DNA from: Proteiniphilum sp.
GTDB taxonomy: Bacteria; Bacteroidota; Bacteroidia; Bacteroidales; Dysgonomonadaceae
DNA length: 25,517 bases
Direction of reading: 5' to 3'
Assembly: GCA_031284475.1 (NCBI GenBank)
Contig: JAISZV010000262.1
Coordinates: 1-25,517 of the forward strand
The position numbers and the translations under genes are program-made. Every line of letters starts with the position of its first letter. Position 1 is the first letter of the stretch. The notes under the pieces are model-generated. The model had not been told where the DNA came from. It ran no database searches and was given only the letters and a program-made list of their open reading frames with translations. Shown one piece after another: positions 1 to 6,125 of this stretch.

Positions 1-15
1 CAATTTATTTTTTTA

Positions 16-23
16 TACCTTTG
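16..23 (+). promoter_or_regulatory. Putative -7 promoter element TACCTTTG
   Basis: TACCTTTG matches the Bacteroidota -7 consensus TAnnTTTG. The matching -33 TTTG would lie upstream of the window start and cannot be checked. It would place a transcript start near position 28, ahead of the small ORF at 73 and the membrane protein at 176. Confidence 0.4.
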
Positions 24-72
24 CAAATGTAGTGTTTAATATTAATAATAGATACTCAATAATTCGCCTGAG

Positions 73-174
73 ATGATAACAGAAGAACAGAAAATTTGCA
101 TTAAGAGTGGACTTGCAACAGCTTTGTATAGCTTTAAATATTGGGAGTCAACATTTGAACAATATACAAAATAA
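73..174 (+). CDS. Possible 33-aa leader or coupled small ORF
   Basis: An ATG at 73 opens a 33-codon ORF that begins MITEEQKICIKSG and ends with TAA at 172-174. A second ATG follows after one base, at 176, and starts the membrane protein. The first ATG after a plausible promoter and the near-touching stop and start suggest translational coupling. The peptide has a charged, soluble composition and resembles nothing I recognise. It could instead be the severed N-terminus of the next gene or a chance ORF. Confidence 0.3.
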   Translation: MITEEQKICIKSGLATALYSFKYWESTFEQYTK

Positions 175-175
175 T

Positions 176-538
176 ATGGAGAAAATATATTTAAGACACA
201 ATTTGCCTTTTTTTATGTTTAGTATTTTCTTTTTTCTATTTGCAGTAGAACCTGCATTGGAGAAAATTAATATAATAGACTACATAGTCTGGTCATTAAT
301 TATATTATGCGGAGCTATATGGCTGGTTAGCTGTATTATATCGATAGTCAAAAATAAGAAAAACTTTATTATAAGTTTCGCTTCGACATCTATATTCTCC
401 TTTTTTAATATAGCCAGTGCATTGATTGGTTTAATAATTAGTTATTTTTTTAATTCAAATTTAATCAAGCTATGGATTTTCTTATTAGTGATTTATATCG
501 TCGCTATTTTGATACCAAATCCCTTCAAACAAAAATAA
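176..538 (+). CDS. Small hypothetical multi-pass membrane protein
   Basis: I do not recognise this 120-residue protein. It has about four hydrophobic segments: roughly residues 10-27 (FFMFSIFFFLF), 34-58, 65-92 and 98-114, with lysine-rich connections and a basic end (PNPFKQK), as expected for an inner-membrane protein. I chose the ATG at 176 because it lies one base after the stop of a short upstream ORF. An in-frame GTG at 107 would add 23 residues, but these overlap that ORF in another frame. Base composition is far more AT-rich than the threonine operon next door, which suggests an accessory or acquired gene. No functional motif is visible. Confidence 0.55.
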   Translation: MEKIYLRHNLPFFMFSIFFFLFAVEPALEKINIIDYIVWSLIILCGAIWLVSCIISIVKNKKNFIISFASTSIFSFFNIASALIGLIISYFFNSNLIKLWIFLLVIYIVAILIPNPFKQK

Positions 539-629
539 TATTCAATCAGCGTTAGATTCAGACCTGTAAATAATTATAATTATCCCCGAAACTTAGACAA
601 CAGTAATCACACGGATATTCTGCGTTTTT

Positions 630-661
630 ATTGCATTTTATCAATTATTCCGCTATCTTTG
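630..661 (+). promoter_or_regulatory. Promoter of the threonine operon
   Basis: ATTG at 630-633 and TATCTTTG at 654-661 are separated by 20 bases, which fits the Bacteroidota -33/-7 pattern TTTG-N19-21-TAnnTTTG with one mismatch in the -33 box. Transcription would start around 665-668, only a few bases before the leader-peptide ATG at 674 and about 270 bases before thrA. Confidence 0.7.
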
Positions 662-673
662 CGACAAATATAC

Positions 674-742
674 ATGTCAGCAATGCAGAGATTGTATTCA
701 ATACACTTCCCCACAACTACTACAATGACCATGACCCCTTAG
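674..742 (+). CDS. thrL: Threonine operon leader peptide
   Basis: A 22-codon ORF directly after the predicted transcription start encodes MSAMQRLYSIHFP followed by TTTTMTMTP and a TAG stop. Six of its last nine residues are threonine, and two of the others are methionine. This is the hallmark of a leader peptide for ribosome-mediated attenuation, comparable in logic to enterobacterial thrL, which is Thr/Ile-rich. The run lies 200 bases upstream of thrA on the same strand and overlaps a stable hairpin at 730-751. Stalling on Thr codons when charged tRNA-Thr is scarce would change folding of the downstream leader. The methionine codons suggest a second input, since this pathway also feeds methionine. 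An internal ATG at 683 is an alternative start. Confidence 0.8.
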   Translation: MSAMQRLYSIHFPTTTTMTMTP

Positions 743-751
743 GGGGTTATG
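730..751 (+). promoter_or_regulatory. Leader hairpin over the Thr codons and stop
   Basis: CATGACCCC (730-738) pairs with GGGGTTATG (743-751) around the loop TTAG, giving nine pairs with one G-U wobble. The stem contains the last Thr codons and the loop includes most of the leader-peptide stop codon. It occupies the position of the 1:2 pause hairpin in classical attenuators. Confidence 0.6.
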
Positions 752-781
752 TAAATTCTTCACACCCGGACTCGTCCGTTT

Positions 782-834
782 ATTTGACGGGAAACAACGT
801 CAGACAACGTTAGACGCCCGAATGGGAGTCAAAT
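782..834 (+). promoter_or_regulatory. Nested leader stem-loop, candidate antiterminator region
   Basis: ATTTGAC (782-788) and GTCAAAT (828-834) are perfect inverted repeats. Inside them GGG (789-791) can pair with CCC (817-819), and AACGT (796-800) with ACGTT (807-811). The inner loop holds most of CAGACAAC (801-808), an octamer repeated exactly at 892-899 in the terminator stem. The first copy can therefore pair with the terminator's 5' arm at 884-889 and act as an antiterminator. Confidence 0.5.
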
Positions 835-877
835 TCTCAAATTCCGCACGCCCAATAACAAAGAACCAAAAGTACAG

Positions 878-909
878 AAAGAGGTAGTCTTCAGACAACC
901 GGCTTTTTT
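878..909 (+). terminator. Intrinsic terminator of the thr attenuator
   Basis: GGTAGTC (883-889) and GACAACC (894-900) form a stem with one mismatch around the loop TTCA. AAAG (878-881) pairs with CTTT (903-906), and the structure runs into six T residues at 904-909. It lies about 30 bases before the thrA ATG. GAGGTA (881-886) and TACCTC (909-914) offer an alternative pairing across the T-tract. Confidence 0.6.
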
Positions 910-939
910 ACCTCAGATTTTAAAAAAAATACAATCATT

Positions 940-3384
940 ATGAAGGTGATGAAATTCGGGGGAACATCCGTAGGGGATCCCGAAAGCTTACAACGAGTCA
1001 GGAAGATCATAGAAAAAGAGAAAGAACCCGTCATTGTGGTGGTTTCCGCGCTGGGCGGCGTAACAGACCGCCTGTTACTGGCTGCCGATTTCGCGTTAAA
1101 CGGCAATCCCGGTTATAAATCGCTGATTGACGAAATAGTTGTCCGGCACGAAGAGATGATCGAAAAAATGGTGACCTCGCCGGACGACAACGAAGAGGTA
1201 AAACAAAAAACGCGGCAGTTGTTCGAGGAGTTGCGCAATATCCTGCAAGGGGTATTCCTTATCGGCGACCTGTCGCAGAAAACCTCCGACAAGATCGTCA
1301 GCTACGGCGAACGCCTCTCTTCGCTGATCATCAGCAAGGCGATCAATAAGGCGCAACTATACGACGCCACGAAATTTATTAAGACCGACAAACAATTCCA
1401 CAACCATATCCCCGACCTCGCACGGTCGAACGGCCTGATCCGCAAAACATTCTCCGAAATGCCGCCGCCCCATGTGGCCGTCGTGCCCGGATTTATCTCA
1501 TCGAGCAACGACAATAACGACATCACCAATCTCGGCCGTGGAGGATCGGACTACACCGCCGCTATCATCGCGGCAGCAATGGAAACGTCTGTGCTGGAGA
1601 TATGGACGGACGTAGACGGATTTATGACGGCCGATCCCAAGATCATCAATTCGGCATACGTAATCGACGAATTGTCGTTTACCGAAGCAATCGAACTGTC
1701 CAATTTCGGCGCAAAGGTGATCTATCCTCCTACCATCTTCCCCGTCTATCACAAGAATATACCTATACGCGTTAAAAACACGTTCCACCCCGAAGCCGAA
1801 GGCACCCTTATCCGAAACATCCAACCTACCCGGAACGGCAAGATCATCAAAGGCACTTCATCGATCAACGATACCGCCCTGATCACCATTCAGGGGTTAG
1901 GCATGGTAGGCGTTATCGGCGTAAACAAACGTATCTTCTCTTCACTGGCCGACAACGGCGTCAGCGTCTTTATCGTCTCCCAGGCGTCATCGGAAAACAG
2001 TACCTCCATCGGCGTACGTTCACAGGACGCTTCCCTCTCGCAAAAAGTGCTCAGAAAGGAATTTGCCTATGAAATAGGAATGGGAAGCATCAACGATATT
2101 ATAGTGGAATATGACCTGGCAACCATTGCCATTGTTGGCCAGAACATGAAGCATGTACCCGGTATTGCCGGGAAATTTTTCGGCGCTTTGGGGCGTAACG
2201 GCATCAGTATCGTGGCGTTGGCCCAAGGAGCGGGCGAAACCAATATCTCCTGCGTGATTGCCAAATCGGATCTGAAAAAGTCGCTCAACGTAATTCACGA
2301 TTCTTTCTTCCTGTCGCCGTACCAGGAGTTGAACCTCTTCATCGTCGGCGCCGGCACGGTGGGCGGCAACCTGCTGGAGCAGATCAGGCTGCAACAAAAT
2401 ACGCTCAAGGAACAAAACAAGTTACGCATCAATATAGTGGGTATTGCCAACGGGCGCAAGGCATTGTTTGCCCGCGAAGGAATCCCTTTAGACGGATATT
2501 TCGATAACCTAATGACAAACGGCGTGCAGAGTTCCCCCGAACGGATCCGGGATGAGATCCTCAAAATGAATATCTTTAACTCCGTATTCGTCGATTGCAC
2601 GGCAAGCCCCGATATAGCGGAGCTATACGGCGAATTGATGGCGAAAAATATTTCGGTCGTCACCGCCAATAAGATCGCCGCCTCGTCGGATTACGACAGC
2701 TATCGCCGCCTGAAAGAAACCGCCCGTAAAGCCGGCGTGAAATTCCTGTTCGAGACGAATGTGGGAGCCGGACTCCCCATCATCAACACAATGAATTCCC
2801 TGACCAATTCGGGCGATAAGATCGTGAAACTGGAAGCGGTGCTTTCCGGTACATTGAATTTTATCTTCAACACGCTGAGCGAAGATATTCCGTTCAGCAA
2901 AGCCATACGAATGGCAGTGGAGGCAAAGTTCGCCGAACCCGACCCGCGTATAGACCTGAGCGGACTGGACGTAACGCGGAAATTAGTAATTCTCTCCCGC
3001 GAAGCAGGAGCCGGCATAAACCAGTCGGATGTAAAGAAAAACCTGTTCGTACCCCAGAAATATTTTGACGGCTCGCTGGAAAAGTTCTGGCAAACCATCC
3101 CCGAAATGGACGCATCGTTCGAGGCCCGCCGGCAAGAGTTGGCGAAAGAGGGGAAACGGCTCCGGTTCGTGGCCTCGTACGACAACGGAAACTGCGAAGT
3201 AGGCCTGCGGGAGGTAGAACAGGGGCATCCTTTCTACGACCTGGAGGGCAGCAATAACATCATCATGATCACCACCGAGCGCTACAACGAATACCCGATG
3301 GTGATCAAAGGGTATGGCGCAGGCGCAGGCGTAACGGCGGCAGGCGTATTTTCGGATATTATCTCAATTGCAAATATCAGGTAA
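940..3384 (+). CDS. thrA: Bifunctional aspartokinase / homoserine dehydrogenase
   Basis: This cytosolic enzyme catalyses the first and third steps from aspartate to threonine and methionine: phosphorylation of aspartate and NAD(P)H reduction of aspartate semialdehyde to homoserine. At 814 residues it has the normal length of the ThrA/MetL fusion. The kinase domain shows KFGGTSVG at 5-12, GRGGSDYTA near 199-207 and WTDVDGFMTADP near 222-233. ACT regulatory domains occupy about 310-460. The dehydrogenase starts with the nucleotide-binding glycine motif GAGTVGG near 470, followed by LSGTLNFIF near 637 and EAKFAEPDPRIDLSGLD near 661. ACT domains in this family bind threonine as feedback inhibitor. 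The ATG follows the attenuator terminator by about 30 bases. It is first in an operon with the kinase-like gene and thrC, with gaps of about 70 bases. Confidence 0.97.
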   Translation: MKVMKFGGTSVGDPESLQRVRKIIEKEKEPVIVVVSALGGVTDRLLLAADFALNGNPGYKSLIDEIVVRHEEMIEKMVTSPDDNEEVKQKTRQLFEELRNILQGVFLIGDLSQKTSDKIVSYGERLSSLIISKAINKAQLYDATKFIKTDKQFHNHIPDLARSNGLIRKTFSEMPPPHVAVVPGFISSSNDNNDITNLGRGGSDYTAAIIAAAMETSVLEIWTDVDGFMTADPKIINSAYVIDELSFTEAIELSNFGAKVIYPPTIFPVYHKNIPIRVKNTFHPEAEGTLIRNIQPTRNGKIIKGTSSINDTALITIQGLGMVGVIGVNKRIFSSLADNGVSVFIVSQASSENSTSIGVRSQDASLSQKVLRKEFAYEIGMGSINDIIVEYDLATIAIVGQNMKHVPGIAGKFFGALGRNGISIVALAQGAGETNISCVIAKSDLKKSLNVIHDSFFLSPYQELNLFIVGAGTVGGNLLEQIRLQQNTLKEQNKLRINIVGIANGRKALFAREGIPLDGYFDNLMTNGVQSSPERIRDEILKMNIFNSVFVDCTASPDIAELYGELMAKNISVVTANKIAASSDYDSYRRLKETARKAGVKFLFETNVGAGLPIINTMNSLTNSGDKIVKLEAVLSGTLNFIFNTLSEDIPFSKAIRMAVEAKFAEPDPRIDLSGLDVTRKLVILSREAGAGINQSDVKKNLFVPQKYFDGSLEKFWQTIPEMDASFEARRQELAKEGKRLRFVASYDNGNCEVGLREVEQGHPFYDLEGSNNIIMITTERYNEYPMVIKGYGAGAGVTAAGVFSDIISIANIR

Positions 3385-3457
3385 TGCTCGCTGCTTCCGT
3401 GAATTATAAATTATAAATTATGAATTATCGCCGAAGGTATTATCAACTATCAATTAA

Positions 3458-4669
3458 ATGAAACATATCATCATTCTTGGCGACGGCATGGCCGGCGAAC
3501 CCATTGCCGCATTGGGAAACAAAACAACGATACAAGCGGCCGCCACTCCCTATATGGATTTGCTCGCCCGAAAAGGCAGGAACGGACTGCTGCATACCGT
3601 CCCCGAAGGGTTTGCCCCGGGAAGCGAGATCGCCAACCTCTCGGTCATGGGCTACGACGTGCCTTCCGTATATGAAGGGCGCGGCGTGCTGGAAGCGGCC
3701 AGTATGGGCATAGATATTTTGCCGGGAGAGATAGGGATGCGCTGTAACCTGGTTTGCATAGAGGGCGACCTGCTGAAGAATCATTCGGCGGGACATATCT
3801 CCACTCCCGAAGCAACCGAACTGATCCGGGTCCTCAACAACAAACTGGGGAGCGATATTTTCAGCTTCCACCCGGGCGTTTCCTATCGCCATCTGCTGAA
3901 AATGAAAGGCGGAAACAAACAAATCCGGTGCACCCCGCCCCACGATATTCCGGAACAACCCTTCCGTCCGCGCCTCATCCAACCCGCGAGCGAAGAAGCG
4001 GCGCCTACCGCAGAAGCCTTGAACAGGCTGATCCTCGCATCGCAGGAGATACTGGGCGATCATCCCGTTAACAAAAAAAGGATCGCGGAAGGAAAGTCCC
4101 CGGCCAACAGCATCTGGCCCTGGTCGCCCGGATTGCGCCCTAAAATGAAACCTCTCAATGAGATGTTCCCGCTCAAAAGCGGCGCCGTGATCTCGGCGGT
4201 GGATCTGATCAGGGGGATCGGCGTCTATGCCGGGCTGGAAGTGATTATGGTGGAAGGGGCTACCGGCCTTTACGACACCAATTATGAGGGAAAAGCGCAG
4301 GCCGCACTCAAAGCGCTGAAAGAAAAAGATTTCGTATATCTGCATATCGAAGCCAGCGACGAAGCGGGACACGAAGGGGATGCGCAGTTGAAGATAAAAA
4401 CCATTGAGTACCTTGATGCTCGCATTGTAAAGACTATCTATGAAGAGACTTTACAGTGGAACGAACCGGTCGCTATCGCCATCCTGCCCGACCATCCTAC
4501 ACCCTGCGCCATACGAACGCATACACGCGATCCCATTCCATTCCTTATCTATCACAGAGACATTGAACCCGACAATGTGCAGGCGTACGACGAGCTTGCC
4601 GCGAAAAAAGGGAGTTACGGCCTTCTCTACGGCGACCAGTTTATGAAATTAATGTGCCAATGTGAATGA
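3458..4669 (+). CDS. apgM: ApgM-type phosphoglycerate mutase-like protein, probable homoserine kinase
   Basis: The 403-residue protein belongs to the alkaline-phosphatase superfamily branch of archaeal-type cofactor-independent phosphoglycerate mutases. The N-terminal metal-site motif LGDGMAGE is at 7-14. PGSEIANLSVMGYD is at 54-67, with S56 aligning to the nucleophilic serine of GpmI-type enzymes. Later metal ligands appear in HIEASDEAGHEGD (codons near 4343-4381) and PDHPTP (near 4490). No GHMP-type homoserine kinase lies in the operon, and this gene sits exactly between thrA and thrC. I therefore infer that it phosphorylates homoserine, as proposed for ApgM relatives in Bacteroidota threonine operons. 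General annotation would call it phosphoglycerate mutase. The family is sure; the substrate is inference from context. Confidence 0.85.
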   Translation: MKHIIILGDGMAGEPIAALGNKTTIQAAATPYMDLLARKGRNGLLHTVPEGFAPGSEIANLSVMGYDVPSVYEGRGVLEAASMGIDILPGEIGMRCNLVCIEGDLLKNHSAGHISTPEATELIRVLNNKLGSDIFSFHPGVSYRHLLKMKGGNKQIRCTPPHDIPEQPFRPRLIQPASEEAAPTAEALNRLILASQEILGDHPVNKKRIAEGKSPANSIWPWSPGLRPKMKPLNEMFPLKSGAVISAVDLIRGIGVYAGLEVIMVEGATGLYDTNYEGKAQAALKALKEKDFVYLHIEASDEAGHEGDAQLKIKTIEYLDARIVKTIYEETLQWNEPVAIAILPDHPTPCAIRTHTRDPIPFLIYHRDIEPDNVQAYDELAAKKGSYGLLYGDQFMKLMCQCE

Positions 4670-4739
4670 TTAAATTAATTGCGCCGGCGTTTATTGTTTC
4701 TAAAAGTCTTTATTCTTGATTCTTGACTCTTTATTCTTT

Positions 4740-6041
4740 ATGCTATACTTCAGTACAAATAAAAAAGCGCCCATCGCTTCCCTGCAGGAGGTGGTTGTGA
4801 AAGGGCTGGCCCCGGACAGGGGGCTTTACATGCCCGAAAAAACAGCGCAGCTTCCCCAAAGTTTTTTCGATGAGATAGGGAACTCCGGATTGCAGGAGAT
4901 ATCTAAAACCGTTGCAGCAGCGTTTTTTGGGGACGACATCCCGAAAGAAAAACTGGAAGCCATTGTTACCGGCGCATTGAATTTTGAGATACCGCTCAGG
5001 AAAGTGGAAGAAGGGATTTATGCGCTGGAACTGTTTCATGGGCCTACTTTCGCTTTCAAAGATGTGGGAGCCCGTTTTATGGCGCGGATGTTATCTCATT
5101 TCGTCCGGGAGGGACAAGAGGAGGTAAACGTGCTTGTAGCCACGTCGGGCGATACCGGCAGCGCCGTCGCCAACGGCTTTCTGGGCGTGGAGGGGATCAA
5201 GGTGTTCGTACTGTACCCTTCCGGGAAAGTGAGCGATATGCAGGAAGCGCAGTTCGCCACGCTGGGACAAAACATCACTGCGCTGGAAGTGGACGGGACT
5301 TTCGACGACTGCCAGGCGTTGGTGAAGTCGGCTTTTATGGATGAAGGCCTGAATGTCCGGCTTAACCTCACTTCGGCCAACTCCATCAACGTGGCGCGGT
5401 TCCTGCCGCAATCATTCTATTACTTTTGGGCGTATGCACAATTAATAAGGCAGGGGCGGGCCGGAAAAACGGTGTTCTCCGTGCCGAGCGGGAATCTGGG
5501 GAACCTCACCGCGGGGCTTTTCGCCAAACGGATGGGCCTGCCGGTGGACAGGTTTATCGCCGCCAACAACCGGAACGATGTTTTCCGGGAATACCTGCAA
5601 ACCGGGAAATATATTCCGAGAGCATCGGTACAAACCGTTGCCAACGCTATGGATGTGGGAGATCCCAGTAATTTCGCCCGCATCCTCGATCTCTACGGAC
5701 ACTCGCACGAGGCAATTGTCCGCGACATTTCGTCTTACCGGTACCGGGATGAGGAAATCAGGGCAGCCATCAATAATGTTTACCTGCAATCGGGATATTT
5801 GCTCGACCCGCACGGGGCATGCGCCTACCTGGCGTTGAAAGAGGGCAAGAAACCGGATGAAACGGGTATCTTCCTCGCTACCGCACATCCGGCCAAATTC
5901 GGCAAGACGGTAGAAGCAAGCATCGGAAATCCCGTACAGATACCGGATGCGCTGGCCGCTTTCATGCAACATAAGAAGCAATCGCTCCCCTTGCCCAACG
6001 ACTTTGATCTGTTTAAAAAGAAGCTAATCGAACGGTCTTAA
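4740..6041 (+). CDS. thrC: Threonine synthase
   Basis: This PLP enzyme converts O-phosphohomoserine to threonine, the last step of the pathway. With the ATG at 4740 it has 433 residues, the usual size for the long ThrC class. The PLP lysine is K107 in HGPTFAFKDVG, the same number as in E. coli ThrC. SGDTGSA at 136-142 and the phosphate-cradling VPSGNLGN at 248-255 are typical. The N-terminus MLYFSTNKKAPIASLQEVV matches the usual ThrC start. An upstream TTG at 4716 would add eight residues encoded in simple T-rich sequence and is unlikely. It is third in the thr operon, 70 bases after the ApgM-like gene. Confidence 0.95.
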   Translation: MLYFSTNKKAPIASLQEVVVKGLAPDRGLYMPEKTAQLPQSFFDEIGNSGLQEISKTVAAAFFGDDIPKEKLEAIVTGALNFEIPLRKVEEGIYALELFHGPTFAFKDVGARFMARMLSHFVREGQEEVNVLVATSGDTGSAVANGFLGVEGIKVFVLYPSGKVSDMQEAQFATLGQNITALEVDGTFDDCQALVKSAFMDEGLNVRLNLTSANSINVARFLPQSFYYFWAYAQLIRQGRAGKTVFSVPSGNLGNLTAGLFAKRMGLPVDRFIAANNRNDVFREYLQTGKYIPRASVQTVANAMDVGDPSNFARILDLYGHSHEAIVRDISSYRYRDEEIRAAINNVYLQSGYLLDPHGACAYLALKEGKKPDETGIFLATAHPAKFGKTVEASIGNPVQIPDALAAFMQHKKQSLPLPNDFDLFKKKLIERS

Positions 6042-6056
6042 GTTTCTTTTTATTAT

Positions 6057-6092
6057 TTTTGCTGCGAATTAATCCATTATTGCGTAGTTTTG
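6057..6092 (+). promoter_or_regulatory. Possible promoter of lptD
   Basis: TTTTTG at 6057-6061 is followed after 23 bases by TAGTTTTG at 6085-6092, a match to TAnnTTTG. The spacing is a little longer than the usual 19-21. It would start a transcript near 6098, about 28 bases before the lptD ATG, and so separate lptD from the threonine operon. Confidence 0.35.
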
Positions 6093-6125
6093 TGTATGAA
6101 ACCATACGCTAACTGCTGATTCCGC

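Noticed and set aside
631..813. 60-codon ORF upstream of thrA
   Set aside because: It starts at a TTG inside the -33 region, upstream of the predicted transcript start, and overlaps the Thr-rich leader peptide in another frame. The shorter leader ORF explains the region better.
3443..4372. 309-codon minus-strand ORF
   Set aside because: Antisense shadow of the ApgM-like gene, which has clear family motifs on the plus strand.
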